The notes under the pieces are model-generated. The model was given only the letters and a program-made list of their open reading frames with translations. It had not been told where the DNA came from and made no database searches. Below, in pieces: positions 1 to 8,697 of a stretch of DNA of 64,000 nucleotides (positions are counted from its first letter, which is position 1; every line of letters starts with the position of its first letter). This stretch comes from SG-bin7 sp964498095 (GTDB taxonomy: Bacteria > Bdellovibrionota > Bdellovibrionia > Bdellovibrionales > SG-bin7). Location of the stretch: the NCBI GenBank assembly GCA_964498095.1, contig CAZCFY010000007.1:118544-182543 (forward strand). Direction: 5' to 3'. The translations under genes and the position numbers were made by a program.

Positions 1-785
1 ACTTCCTTTTCCAAATCCTGTTCGAGCATAGGAACAACACAAATGGGGAAGTCACCGGCAATACCGCCACCAATTTGGAAGAAACCAATTCCTTGTTTTG
101 GACAAGCCTTTTGGTACCAATCTGCCAGTTCAATCATGTAATCAATGCCGGTTTTAACTACGGTGCGATCAACTTTGCCTTCAATGATTCGGCCAGCGAA
201 AATATTTCCTGTTGTTGAATCTTCCCAACCGGGTACAAACATTGGCAGATTTTTTTGTGCGGCCGCCACCAACCAAGAATCCTTGGGATTAATTTGATAG
301 TCCTTTGCTAAAGTCTCTTCGCGGATAAGTTTGTAGAGATACTCGTGCGGAAAATTAGCTTTCTTAGCTTTCGTGTTGTCTTGCCAAAGTTTCAAAACGT
401 GATGCTCAATTTTACGAATCGCTTCAGCTTCGGGAATACACGTATCAGTCACGCGGTTCAGATGTTTATCTAAAAGTTTCTGCTCATCCTCGGGAGTGAG
501 ATCACGGTAATTAGGAACACGTACATAATGGTCGTGCGCAACAAGATTGTAAATGTCTTCCTCAAGGTTCGCGCCGGTACAAGTGATCGCGTGAACTTTA
601 TCCTTACGGATCATTTCGGCCAGTGACAATCCCAATTCTCCCGAACTCATGGCGCCGGCCAAAGTCACCATCATTTTACCGCCTTTATCGAGGTGAGTTT
701 TATAACCCTGGGCAGCGTCCTTTAAAGCGGCGGCGTTGAAGTGACGGTAGTGGTGGTCAATAAATTGAGAAATGGGGCCCTTCAT
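1..785 (-). CDS. Deoxyhypusine synthase-like protein, 3' end cut by the window edge
   Basis: The reading frame runs open from an ATG at 785 to the left window edge, so about 261 codons are visible and the C-terminus is missing. The N-terminus reads MKGPISQFIDHHYRHFNAAA and is followed by TLAGAMSSGELGLSLAEMIR and ITCTGANLEEDIYNL. These match the NAD-binding segments of the deoxyhypusine synthase family, and FFQIGGGIAGDFPI lies near the cut. In eukaryotes and archaea this enzyme moves aminobutyl from spermidine to eIF5A. Bacterial members act on other acceptors or in polyamine metabolism, so the substrate here is unknown. The active-site lysine would be beyond the edge. A GAGGAG-like ribosome site lies just upstream. 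The family call is firm; the reaction is not. Confidence 0.85.
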   Translation of the reverse strand, partial: MKGPISQFIDHHYRHFNAAALKDAAQGYKTHLDKGGKMMVTLAGAMSSGELGLSLAEMIRKDKVHAITCTGANLEEDIYNLVAHDHYVRVPNYRDLTPEDEQKLLDKHLNRVTDTCIPEAEAIRKIEHHVLKLWQDNTKAKKANFPHEYLYKLIREETLAKDYQINPKDSWLVAAAQKNLPMFVPGWEDSTTGNIFAGRIIEGKVDRTVVKTGIDYMIELADWYQKACPKQGIGFFQIGGGIAGDFPICVVPMLEQDLEKE

Positions 786-849
786 AACTAAAACTCCTCG
801 TAAAAGTTAACGGAGTTATAGCAACAAGCTAATCCCAGTGTCAAACGGG

Positions 850-1401
850 CTAATCGAGTTCTTGATCGGGATCGTGATGGTAACGAACATATTCTTCGGT
901 AAAAGCGAGCTTATTTCTATCAGTGACCTTATCGACGAAAAGAATTCCATCCAAATGATCAAATTCATGCTGAAAAACAGTCGCCAGAAAGCCATCCCCG
1001 TCCATCTTTACTTCTTTCCCGTGGCGATCTAAGAATTCTATCTTAATTTTTTGCGGTCTTTCTACCCAACCGCGTATACCCGGAACAGATAAGCAGCCTT
1101 CCCAAAATCCTTTGGTCTTTTTATCGATGATAGTAACTTTGGGATTTATACAGACAAGCAACTCCTGCTTTCCCGCGTTTTCATAGCGTTCGCTATTTAA
1201 ATTAAATTCGATGACCGAAATTCTCAATGACTCATGCACTTGCGGAGCCGCAAGACCGACACCGTCATACTCGTGCATGGTTTCGATCATATCATCAATC
1301 AGGCGCTGGATCGCGTCTGAAGCAATATCAGATTTTTTTACTTCTTTGGCCTTCTTGCGCAAAACCGGATGACCCATGCGCGCGACCTTTAAAATTGCCA
1401 T
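850..1401 (-). CDS. def: Peptide deformylase
   Basis: This metalloenzyme removes the formyl group from the N-terminal methionine of new proteins. All three family motifs are present: GVGLAAPQV (motif 1), EGCLSVPG (motif 2 with the metal-binding Cys) and QHEFDHLDG (motif 3, HExxH). An ATG at 1431 would add ten residues. I chose the ATG at 1401, which gives MAILKVARMGHPVLRKKAKE: it has a GGAG ribosome site and starts inside the stop of the upstream gene (TAATG), implying translational coupling. The length of about 183 residues is normal for the family. It is the last gene of a minus-strand run beginning near 4413. Confidence 0.95.
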   Translation of the reverse strand: MAILKVARMGHPVLRKKAKEVKKSDIASDAIQRLIDDMIETMHEYDGVGLAAPQVHESLRISVIEFNLNSERYENAGKQELLVCINPKVTIIDKKTKGFWEGCLSVPGIRGWVERPQKIKIEFLDRHGKEVKMDGDGFLATVFQHEFDHLDGILFVDKVTDRNKLAFTEEYVRYHHDPDQELD

Positions 1402-2972
1402 TAGAACATCTCCGCTCGCGAATTTTCCCAAGCATGGTGGTAACTGCCGGGAACTTTGCCGTCAAGCAATGACCCCGGAGCTAAGTAATCGTAGGCCTCA
1501 CCATAGTGGCGAACCGTAGAAAAGCTTTCGCGACGGTGAATATGCCAGGGGCGTAATTCACTAGGGTGGGAGAGCCCAGAGGCGGCCAATACTTCTAAGA
1601 AGCTTTCTATCGTACTGCGATGGTAATTAAATACTCGGGTGGCCTTGTGAGTTGGGTCAAGGCCTCCCATTAAACCCTTGTCTTGCGTCGCCACTCCTGC
1701 GGGACAGTGATTGGAATTGCAGCGCAAAGCTTGAATACAGCCCAAGGCGAACATCATTCCACGCGCTGAATTGCAGAGGTCTGCTCCTAACGCGATCTTG
1801 GATAAAATATTAAATCCAGTTATGACTTTTCCGCTGACAATGATTTTTAGTTTGTCGCGGATACCCGTGCCAACCAAAGCATTATGAACAAAAATAAGAC
1901 CGTCATTAAGGGGCGTTCCCACGGAATTCGAAAACTCTAATGGTGCGGCACCCGTACCACCCTCGCCGCCATCGACGGTAATAAAATCGGGATATATTTT
2001 TGTTTTAATCATGGCTTTAATAACAGAAAACAATTCGCGGCGTTTGCCGACACAAAATTTAAAGCCGACGGGTTTCCCACCCGAGAGGTCGCGCAGTTCC
2101 TGTAAAAACTCTACCATTTCCACTGGCGTGTTAAAGGCCGTGTGAAAGGGCGGCGAAAAAACCGTTTTGCCCACTTCTACACCGCGAATTTCAGCGATTT
2201 CTTTTGATACTTTTGCCGCCGGCAAAATTCCGCCGTGACCGGGCTTGGCCCCTTGGGACATTTTTAATTCGATCATTTTAACGCTCTCAAGAGTCGCGCG
2301 CTCTTTAAACATTTCGGGATTAAATCTTCCGTCTTTTGTGCGGCAACTAAAGTAGCCTGTTCCCACTTGCCAAACGATGTCGCCCCCTTGCAAGTGAAAC
2401 GGCGACAGGCCGCCTTCGCCAGTATTGTGATAGAATTTTCCCATTTTAGCGCCACCGTTTAACGCCATCACAGCATTTTTAGACAAGGCCCCGTAACTCA
2501 TCGCTGAAATATTAAATAACGATGCTGAGTAAGGCTTTGAACATTGCGAATTGCCAATTGTCACCCGCGGCTCTTCGTGGAGCATGGGTTTTGGAACCAT
2601 CGAATGATTAATCCATTCGTAACCGGGACTGTACATATCCAACTGTGAACCAAAAGGCAGAGTATCAAGATCCTTTTTGGCGCGCTGATAAATCACCGAG
2701 CGCTGCGCGCGGCTAAACGGCTTGCCCTCTTCATAGCTTTCAATAAAATACTGCTGAATTTCGGGACGAATCATTTCGAGTAAATAACGAAAATGACCAA
2801 CGACAGGAAAGTTCCGTAAAATCGAATGTCGCGTTTGAAAACAATCCGAAACTCCCACCATAAAAACGGGAATGAGTAAGACAAAACTGTAATAAATGGG
2901 CGGCCAAATCAGCCCCGCGATCCCAACAGTGGCCAAAATCGCAACGGACGTTAACCAAAAGAATTTTCTCAT
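1401..2972 (-). CDS. Membrane-anchored FMN-binding glutamate synthase-family protein
   Basis: The protein has 523 residues. A hydrophobic N-terminus of two short segments (residues 5-40) suggests membrane anchoring. The rest is the GltB FMN/Fe-S synthase domain: MSYGALSKNAVMALNGGAKMG, then GEGGLSPFH, GAKPGHGGILP, TVDGGEGGTGAAP near the flavin, and CNSARGMMFALGCIQALRCN with the cysteines expected for the Fe-S cluster. It lacks the amidotransferase and central domains of full glutamate synthases, as in the stand-alone GltB2-like family found in many proteobacteria, whose substrate is not settled. Its stop overlaps the deformylase start by one base. RlmE lies 37 bases upstream, so one transcript is likely. 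Confidence 0.88.
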   Translation of the reverse strand: MRKFFWLTSVAILATVGIAGLIWPPIYYSFVLLIPVFMVGVSDCFQTRHSILRNFPVVGHFRYLLEMIRPEIQQYFIESYEEGKPFSRAQRSVIYQRAKKDLDTLPFGSQLDMYSPGYEWINHSMVPKPMLHEEPRVTIGNSQCSKPYSASLFNISAMSYGALSKNAVMALNGGAKMGKFYHNTGEGGLSPFHLQGGDIVWQVGTGYFSCRTKDGRFNPEMFKERATLESVKMIELKMSQGAKPGHGGILPAAKVSKEIAEIRGVEVGKTVFSPPFHTAFNTPVEMVEFLQELRDLSGGKPVGFKFCVGKRRELFSVIKAMIKTKIYPDFITVDGGEGGTGAAPLEFSNSVGTPLNDGLIFVHNALVGTGIRDKLKIIVSGKVITGFNILSKIALGADLCNSARGMMFALGCIQALRCNSNHCPAGVATQDKGLMGGLDPTHKATRVFNYHRSTIESFLEVLAASGLSHPSELRPWHIHRRESFSTVRHYGEAYDYLAPGSLLDGKVPGSYHHAWENSRAEMF

Positions 2973-3009
2973 ATCAATAGGTTAAATGAGGAAATTCTTG
3001 TCGAGTAGT

Positions 3010-3600
3010 CTAGGATTTAAAACCCGAAGCGATGAAAAATATTTCCTTACTTTCCTGACGGGTACCCTTGGGTTTTAAGGCGTCAACCGACGAAAAACTA
3101 GCCCTTAACATTTTTCGATAATTCTCAAATTCGCCGCTGTGAAAGAATTTAACGACAAAGGTGCCACCGGGCTTTAATACCTTCTGGGCCGCAAAGAGTG
3201 CCATTTCACATAAAGCCATTGAGCGCGCTTGGTCCGCGGATTTTATTCCCGTGGTCTTTGGTGCCATATCCGAAATAACAACATCGACTTTTGGACCCAT
3301 GCCATGCTCTTGCAATAATTTCTCAATATCCGTTTCCTCGATGTCGCCTACGACAAATACAGCGTTAGGAAGCGAAAGCGTAATCGGTGTAAGGTCGATT
3401 CCCAAAAGTTTTCCACTGCCAATTTTTTTGTGAACGTATTGCGACCAAGACCCAGGAGACGCCCCTAAATCTATAACGGTCTGTCCACCTCTAAAAATAC
3501 GGTGACGGCGGTCAATTTCTTCGAGTTTATATACCGACCGGGCGACGAAGTTTTCCTGTTTCGCTTTTTTAAAGTAATAATCCTTGGGATTATATGCCAA
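3010..3600 (-). CDS. rlmE: 23S rRNA (uridine-2'-O)-methyltransferase RlmE/FtsJ
   Basis: RlmE methylates the 2'-OH of U2552 in the ribosomal A-loop in late 50S assembly. At 196 residues it is close to the usual family size. The SAM-binding motif is VIDLGASPGSWSQY. The catalytic K-D-K-E tetrad can be assigned to the Lys in ARSVYKL, the Asp in VISDMAP, the Lys in FVVKFF and the Glu in ESKEIFF. The start codon is TTG directly after the TAA of the upstream lipoprotein gene; the ribosome site AAGGA lies within that gene's last codons, so translation is probably coupled. Confidence 0.95.
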   Translation of the reverse strand: MAYNPKDYYFKKAKQENFVARSVYKLEEIDRRHRIFRGGQTVIDLGASPGSWSQYVHKKIGSGKLLGIDLTPITLSLPNAVFVVGDIEETDIEKLLQEHGMGPKVDVVISDMAPKTTGIKSADQARSMALCEMALFAAQKVLKPGGTFVVKFFHSGEFENYRKMLRASFSSVDALKPKGTRQESKEIFFIASGFKS

Positions 3601-4413
3601 TTAGAGTTCCTTATTAATTTTCTCTCTTAGGCTTACGGCACTTTTTTGAATCGCCGTCTTGTACATGGCTTCGATTTCGTCGTTAAAAACTAATTGTTTG
3701 CCAAGATCCGTACTACTGTTATCGGAAAAATGCCGTTCGCCCGAGCCGTTTGTTACGTCGGGAGTAGATACAACGACGGCCCCTGACTTAGCAACAATTT
3801 TTAGAGAAGATGCCACGGATGCATAGCAACCCTGGGAGCCTTTTTCGCGGCCTACGGAGTGATCAGGCGCGTAAGCCAGATCCATATCGACAAAAACCAC
3901 GGCATCTAAGCCAAGTGCTTCGGTGATTTTTTGTATTTCCTTCATACTAATTCCTCGTTTGATTGCAGAGCTCTGATCGCCGATAGGAACCATCCCTGCG
4001 GGAGCGTACCAACGACTTAAAAGATCGGAGGCGATACTTCGCCCCGAGGAATAATGTAGTAGGCGCGAAAATTCTTTGTACGCGGGAGAACCAACCACCT
4101 TAATCGCCGGCACCACCTGCCAACCTTTGATTTTACTGAGTTCTTCCTCAAAAGTATTTAAGCCGTAATCGACCAAGCGAAATCCGCCGGTTTCGGGAAT
4201 ATGAGGTAGGTTTTGGGACTCAGCTACTTTGCCCGAGATAACGGGCAAAGAGAAAAAGCTAAAACCCTTATCTACTTCTCCCGTGTTATAAATTCCTTGA
4301 TTGGATTGAATTCCAATAATCGCTAATTTCTTTACGTTAAACACGTCAGGCTTTTTTACAATGCCGGAACAAGCAGCCGTTAGAAGAAATAAACTAAAAA
4401 TCAAATTGCGCAT
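3601..4413 (-). CDS. Lipoprotein of unknown function
   Basis: The ATG at 4413 gives MRNLIFSLFLLTAACSG, a lipoprotein signal peptide with lipobox LTAAC. A GTG five codons upstream would only lengthen the signal. The mature part of about 255 residues has regular mixed alpha/beta patterns (VKKLAIIGIQSN, GLDAVVFVDMDLAYA, SLKIVAKSGAVVVST). These resemble lipoproteins with a CsgG/TolB-N-like fold, but I cannot name a family. It is the first gene of the run leading to rlmE, and its stop touches the rlmE start. It is probably anchored to the outer or inner membrane facing the periplasm. Confidence 0.8.
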   Translation of the reverse strand: MRNLIFSLFLLTAACSGIVKKPDVFNVKKLAIIGIQSNQGIYNTGEVDKGFSFFSLPVISGKVAESQNLPHIPETGGFRLVDYGLNTFEEELSKIKGWQVVPAIKVVGSPAYKEFSRLLHYSSGRSIASDLLSRWYAPAGMVPIGDQSSAIKRGISMKEIQKITEALGLDAVVFVDMDLAYAPDHSVGREKGSQGCYASVASSLKIVAKSGAVVVSTPDVTNGSGERHFSDNSSTDLGKQLVFNDEIEAMYKTAIQKSAVSLREKINKEL

Positions 4414-4490
4414 AAACTTAATTATCACTTGAACAAAAACTTCTTTGAATCCTGGACAGGCGAGAACCCGACCAAGATCTGGTAAATTCT

Positions 4491-4530
4491 GGTTGTCTGT
4501 ACAACCACACTAAATCCTAGATAATAGGAT
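4491..4530. promoter_or_regulatory. Two tandem inverted repeats upstream of the HAMP protein gene
   Basis: GGTTGT-CTGT-ACAACC (4491-4506) and ATCCTA-GATAA-TAGGAT (4514-4530) are two perfect 6-bp inverted repeats, one after the other. They precede an AGAGGAG ribosome site and the ATG at 4543. They could be operator half-sites or a small RNA hairpin. No regulator is assigned. Confidence 0.35.
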
Positions 4531-4542
4531 AGAGGAGAAATT

Positions 4543-5001
4543 ATGGCGGAACAAAACCGGCGAAGTTGGAAAAATATCCTTGTAGATTCACGCTTTCAGC
4601 TGACCTACGTTTTATACTTCATATCATTTGGATTGATTAGCGCGACTCTAGTCGTGGCTATCATTTCGCACTTTCAGAAAAAGTTTTTCGAACTCGTTAT
4701 TAATTCCAGCGAAAAAGATATCTCACCATCGCTATTCTTAGGTTTTAGTTCGATCATGCATGAAATGGCAATTTCGCTCGCAATCTTTGTGGTTCTCTAC
4801 TCTATTTTTGGCGTAATTTTAGCTATGTTCCTAAGTCATAAAATCGTGGGGCCCGCCACAGCCATTCGTAAATTTCTCGGAGACCTAAAAGCCGGAAATT
4901 ATGGCGGTCAACTTAATCTACGTAAAGGTGATGAGCTAAAGGATCTGGAAAAAGATCTAAATGAGCTTAGTTTACTGCTTAAAGAAAAATTAAAGGGATA
5001 A
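4543..5001 (+). CDS. Two-helix membrane protein ending in a HAMP-like domain
   Basis: The protein has 152 residues. Transmembrane segments lie at about residues 19-44 and 74-96, with a short periplasmic loop between. They are followed by a HAMP-like linker (MFLSHKIVGPATAIRKFLGDLKAG, then a DELKDLEKDLNEL coiled coil). HAMP domains relay signals from membrane sensors to kinase or methyl-accepting domains, but here the protein ends right after HAMP and no output module follows. It may work through a partner in trans. Its end overlaps the convergent lipoprotein gene by 12 bases. The start has a good AGAGGAG ribosome site. Confidence 0.8.
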   Translation: MAEQNRRSWKNILVDSRFQLTYVLYFISFGLISATLVVAIISHFQKKFFELVINSSEKDISPSLFLGFSSIMHEMAISLAIFVVLYSIFGVILAMFLSHKIVGPATAIRKFLGDLKAGNYGGQLNLRKGDELKDLEKDLNELSLLLKEKLKG

Positions 5002-6570
5002 GCGCCGTAGGTCACTGTTAACGCCCTCTATCGAATAATATTTCAGGCTGCGTATGTAATTATTTGACTGTGTATTGTTGCCGTGACCCGCACTGTAACC
5101 CAGAGAAATTAAATTGACCATTGGCAACGCCGCCGCTGGAAGTGTCCCAATAATCATTCCGTTTTCAAAAACCGTTACTCCTGAGGCGGAATACGAGAAA
5201 GCTACCTTTCTAATTCCTCCCAGTGTCCACGCCGTTGTTCCGGTTAAGGTTCTAACGGTTCCGCCAGCGATCACGTCTAAGGTAGTTAAATTGTTCTTCC
5301 CGGAAATGTAAATTCCATCGGGAACTGCATTGCCAAACTCTCCGTTGGAATAGCCAAAGACGTAAGCATTGCCGCCGTTAGGTGGCAACTCACCGACTAC
5401 AAATTCAAGCACAAAAATCCCCTGAGTCGCATCAAAATTTTGTGTTTGGGTGATCTTGGCAAAGTCAGAACCCCGTGTAACGGCGGCAGCTACGGTCGGT
5501 ATATAACTTGACGGTTTGTCACCGAGCTCCACCTGCACCCCCCAATAAGCGCCATTTAATAATTCGTTGCCATTGGCATCATTATCAATGGTGAGCTGAA
5601 TCGTCGCCGCCAAGGCCGTGCCCGTAATGGAATGGCGCACCCACTTGTCGGTGAGTGGAATTAATTTTGGTGGAGCATTGGTACCCGGAAATTTTAATGT
5701 TAAATTTTGCGCTACAGCGGCACGGGATTTTGCCCAAAGTGATGCCGTGTAAACGCTATTAATCGTGGCATTAATTATTGCAGAATTCACAAATGTGCCC
5801 ACAACTGCCTGAAAGTCGACGTTATCAGCACTCATTAAACCATCTGGGCCTTGTGAACCATTGAGGGCCACAGCCATGACCAGTGGGTCAATGGATCCAT
5901 AAGCCCATGGCGGTGCCGCAAGTTCCGAACTTGAAGTAATTAAATTTTGCGATCCACGCTCGATAAATAATCCCAATGCTAAATTTTTTACCGGATCGAA
6001 CATGAACCGCGGTGCCGCCGCGATTACGGTTTTTACTTGATTTAAATTATTAACATAGGTGGCAATAGCCATATTGCCGTCATTGCGCGAAAAGTTTAGT
6101 AACTGATTATTGTCGCTACCGTCGACTTTTGCCGTGAGGGTATTTTTTGTAAAATCAAAGTCTACTTTTGCTTCCAAAACTTCAATATCTATTTCTGACT
6201 TTTGTCCCTTGGAGTCAGTAATAGTGATTCGGTTTAACCCAGCACTTGTCGGATTGAAAATTGAACCCGAAAGCAGTAAGGCGTTACCCGTTATTACCGA
6301 ATAAACATAGGGCGGAGTACCCGACACGATATAATCACTCACGTTAAGTGCATCGGATCCGATCAACACTGATATTTTTGGCTTCGAGACAGTTACGGCG
6401 GTTGGCGGTGGTTGCTGGACTGGAGTCAGGTCGCCTTGGGACCCAGTTTCTAAGTTTCCTAATTTGCCACAAGCATTGTAGGAAAGTGGCCCGGCGGCGA
6501 GCAAAATAGCGCAAATTGATAAAGTAAGGCGTCTCTGGCCTGGACCCATGGGCCAAGAAAATCGCGACAT
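4990..6570 (-). CDS. Secreted or lipoprotein-like protein with putative Ig-like and lectin-like domains
   Basis: The protein has 526 residues. After a basic start (MSRFSWPMGPGQRRLTL) comes a hydrophobic stretch ending LLAAGPLSYNACGKLG, so Cys-34 may be a lipidated lipobox cysteine. Residues 55-130 look like an Ig-like or cadherin-like module (LNVSDYIVSGTPPYVYSV ... ITDSKGQKSEI). The central part contains KPSSYIPTVAAAVTRGSDFA, a motif typical of carbohydrate-binding domains in phage head-fibre and tail proteins. The last 140 residues resemble a concanavalin/LamG fold. A surface-binding role is likely. No catalytic residues are recognised, and the exact family is unknown. Confidence 0.75.
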   Translation of the reverse strand: MSRFSWPMGPGQRRLTLSICAILLAAGPLSYNACGKLGNLETGSQGDLTPVQQPPPTAVTVSKPKISVLIGSDALNVSDYIVSGTPPYVYSVITGNALLLSGSIFNPTSAGLNRITITDSKGQKSEIDIEVLEAKVDFDFTKNTLTAKVDGSDNNQLLNFSRNDGNMAIATYVNNLNQVKTVIAAAPRFMFDPVKNLALGLFIERGSQNLITSSSELAAPPWAYGSIDPLVMAVALNGSQGPDGLMSADNVDFQAVVGTFVNSAIINATINSVYTASLWAKSRAAVAQNLTLKFPGTNAPPKLIPLTDKWVRHSITGTALAATIQLTIDNDANGNELLNGAYWGVQVELGDKPSSYIPTVAAAVTRGSDFAKITQTQNFDATQGIFVLEFVVGELPPNGGNAYVFGYSNGEFGNAVPDGIYISGKNNLTTLDVIAGGTVRTLTGTTAWTLGGIRKVAFSYSASGVTVFENGMIIGTLPAAALPMVNLISLGYSAGHGNNTQSNNYIRSLKYYSIEGVNSDLRRLSL

Positions 6571-6701
6571 GATAACCCTTCCCCTTAAAATATCTTACCA
6601 AAGATAAAGAAATTTAGAAATTTTATAAAATCGCCTTGCGCCCGTGTTTTGTTTTGAGACAGAATAGTCTCATTTTGAAACACTTTTCTCGAGGAGAATT
6701 T

Positions 6702-7340
6702 ATGAAACATTATTTGTTAATATTTAGTGCTCTGTCGCTGCTTGCTGGTTGTTCGTCAGATCAAAAAAATACTATGGCGGGAACCGGAATTGGCGCGGCG
6801 GCAGGAGCAGCCGTTGGCGCTATCATCGGTCATCAAAGCGGAAATCGGGATAAGGGCGCTCTCATTGGCGCGGCACTTGGTGCTGGTGTCGGCGGTTATG
6901 TTGGAAACCGCATGGATAAACAGGCCAAGGAATTAGAAAAGATCGCTGAAACGAAACGAACCGAACAAGGCCTAGTGACCAAACTAAAGAGCGATATCTT
7001 GTTTGAAACCGGAAAAACGGATTTAAAGAACCAGGCCCAAGGTAATCTTACAAAAATGGCAGAAATCATGAAAAAGTATCCTGAGAACGTCCTAACGATC
7101 CGCGGATACACTGACAACGAGGGTTCAAGCAAAATTAACGAGTCCCTTTCTCAACAAAGAGCTGAAGCGGTAAAAAATTCGTTGGTAGTTGCAGGTCTTC
7201 CTGCCTCAACAATTTCCACAGTTGGAATGGGCCCCGCGAATCCGGTGGCCGACAACAAGACAAAAGAAGGTCGAAAGCTAAATCGTCGGGTTGAGATCGA
7301 GATTACTGTTGACCAATCGAAGGTTCCAAAAGAAAAATAG
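6702..7340 (+). CDS. OmpA-family lipoprotein with glycine zipper
   Basis: The start at 6702 follows GAGGAG and gives MKHYLLIFSALSLLAGCSS, a lipoprotein signal peptide with lipobox LAGC. Longer readings upstream lack a signal. Residues 27-70 form a glycine-zipper segment (GTGIGAAAGAAVGAIIGH, GALIGAALGAGVGGYVGN). Residues 95-205 form the OmpA C-terminal domain (ILFETGKTDLKNQAQ, TIRGYTDNEGSSKIN, LSQQRAEAVKNSL, NRRVEIEI), which binds diaminopimelate in peptidoglycan. The layout matches YiaD-like outer-membrane lipoproteins that tie the outer membrane to the wall. mgtE begins seven bases downstream, suggesting co-transcription. Confidence 0.93.
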   Translation: MKHYLLIFSALSLLAGCSSDQKNTMAGTGIGAAAGAAVGAIIGHQSGNRDKGALIGAALGAGVGGYVGNRMDKQAKELEKIAETKRTEQGLVTKLKSDILFETGKTDLKNQAQGNLTKMAEIMKKYPENVLTIRGYTDNEGSSKINESLSQQRAEAVKNSLVVAGLPASTISTVGMGPANPVADNKTKEGRKLNRRVEIEITVDQSKVPKEK

Positions 7341-7347
7341 AATCTAA

Positions 7348-8697
7348 ATGACCGTTGCTCCTCCACCCGAAGAAGTTGCTCCTGCGGAAGCTGAACAGCC
7401 ACCTTTAACCTTATTGGAAAGGTGGCCAAACCTATCTCATGAAGAACGCATAACGGAATTTAAGGCCCTACCCCGCACCGATGCAGAAGAATTATTTTTA
7501 AATCTTCACGCTCCTGAACAAAACGAAATTTATTCGGAATTAACGCCGGCTGAACGCCGCTCTTGGATCCGCATGTTGGCGCCCGACGATGCGGCCGACT
7601 TATTACAGTTATTTCCAGTCGATGACCGCCCTGCCGCGCTCGCCCTACTTGATGACTTTACCCGCCGCGAGGTTGTGGCCCTTCTTGCGTATGCCGAGGA
7701 CGAAGCGGGGGGCTTAATGAGCTCGCGCTATATTCGGTTGCGCCCCGATATGTCGGTGGACGAAGCAATTCATTACCTGCGTGCGCAGATGAAAGCCCCG
7801 AATATCGAAGTGGTGTATTATGCTTACGTATTAGACCCTTCACAAAAAATATTGGGTATTGTTTCATTTCGGCAGCTAATGTTAGCTCCGCCAATGAAGG
7901 CCGTTCGCGACATAATGACTACGGACATTATCGCCATTCCCGAGGACATGGACCAAGAGGAAGTTTCTAAAAAGTTCGCGCAGCACGATCTCATGGCAAT
8001 TCCAGTTACAGATGCCGACATGAAAATGAAAGGTATCATTACCTTTGACGACGTTGTCGATGTTGTTAAAGAAGAAGCTACCGAGGACATTCAAAAACTT
8101 GGTGCCGTTCAAGTTATGGACTCGCCATATTTGCGCACGCCATTTTTTAAGCTTATCCAAAAGCGTGCCGGCTGGCTTATTGTTCTCTTTATTGGCGAAA
8201 TGTTTACCGCAACAGCGATTGGATACTATGAAAGCGAAATTGCCAACGCCGTCGTACTGGCACTTTTTATCCCACTTATTATCAGTAGTGGTGGTAATTC
8301 TGGATCCCAGGCTTCGACTCTTGTTATCCGCTCGTTGGCATTGGGAGAATTGCGGGTCGAAGACTGGAAGAGAATTCTAGTTCGCGAAATATACTCTGGC
8401 CTGACTTTAGGACTCATGCTTGGACTTATCTGCGCCGCCCGTATTTATCTTTTGCCCGGCCGTGACCAAAATTACGGTGAGCACTACATGCAATTGGGTG
8501 TCGCCGTAAGTTTAAGCGTGGTTTTCGTAGTGCTCTGGGGCGCCACCGTCGGCTCTATGTTACCACTCGGACTGCGCAAATTGAATTTCGACCCCGCAAC
8601 AGCTTCGGCGCCGCTGGTTGCGACTCTCGTCGACGTTACTGGGCTTATCATTTATTTTTCGATCGCCAGATTTGTCATGGGCGGCACTCTTTTTTAA
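7348..8697 (+). CDS. mgtE: Magnesium transporter MgtE
   Basis: The protein has 449 residues with the full MgtE layout. The N-terminal helical Mg-sensing domain (about residues 30-130) contains MLAPDDAADLLQLFPVDDRP. A pair of CBS domains spans 135-255 (VRDIMTTDIIAIPEDMDQEE, MAIPVTDADMKMKGIITFDDV). Five membrane helices from about 275 to the end include PLIISSGGNSGSQASTLVIR, the signature of the pore helix. In this family Mg2+ binding to the cytosolic domains closes the channel. It follows the OmpA lipoprotein gene after seven bases. Its stop overlaps the convergent gene by four bases. Confidence 0.96.
   Translation: MTVAPPPEEVAPAEAEQPPLTLLERWPNLSHEERITEFKALPRTDAEELFLNLHAPEQNEIYSELTPAERRSWIRMLAPDDAADLLQLFPVDDRPAALALLDDFTRREVVALLAYAEDEAGGLMSSRYIRLRPDMSVDEAIHYLRAQMKAPNIEVVYYAYVLDPSQKILGIVSFRQLMLAPPMKAVRDIMTTDIIAIPEDMDQEEVSKKFAQHDLMAIPVTDADMKMKGIITFDDVVDVVKEEATEDIQKLGAVQVMDSPYLRTPFFKLIQKRAGWLIVLFIGEMFTATAIGYYESEIANAVVLALFIPLIISSGGNSGSQASTLVIRSLALGELRVEDWKRILVREIYSGLTLGLMLGLICAARIYLLPGRDQNYGEHYMQLGVAVSLSVVFVVLWGATVGSMLPLGLRKLNFDPATASAPLVATLVDVTGLIIYFSIARFVMGGTLF

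Noticed and set aside
838..1032. Plus-strand ORF over the deformylase gene
   Set aside because: It is the antisense of peptide deformylase, which has full motifs.
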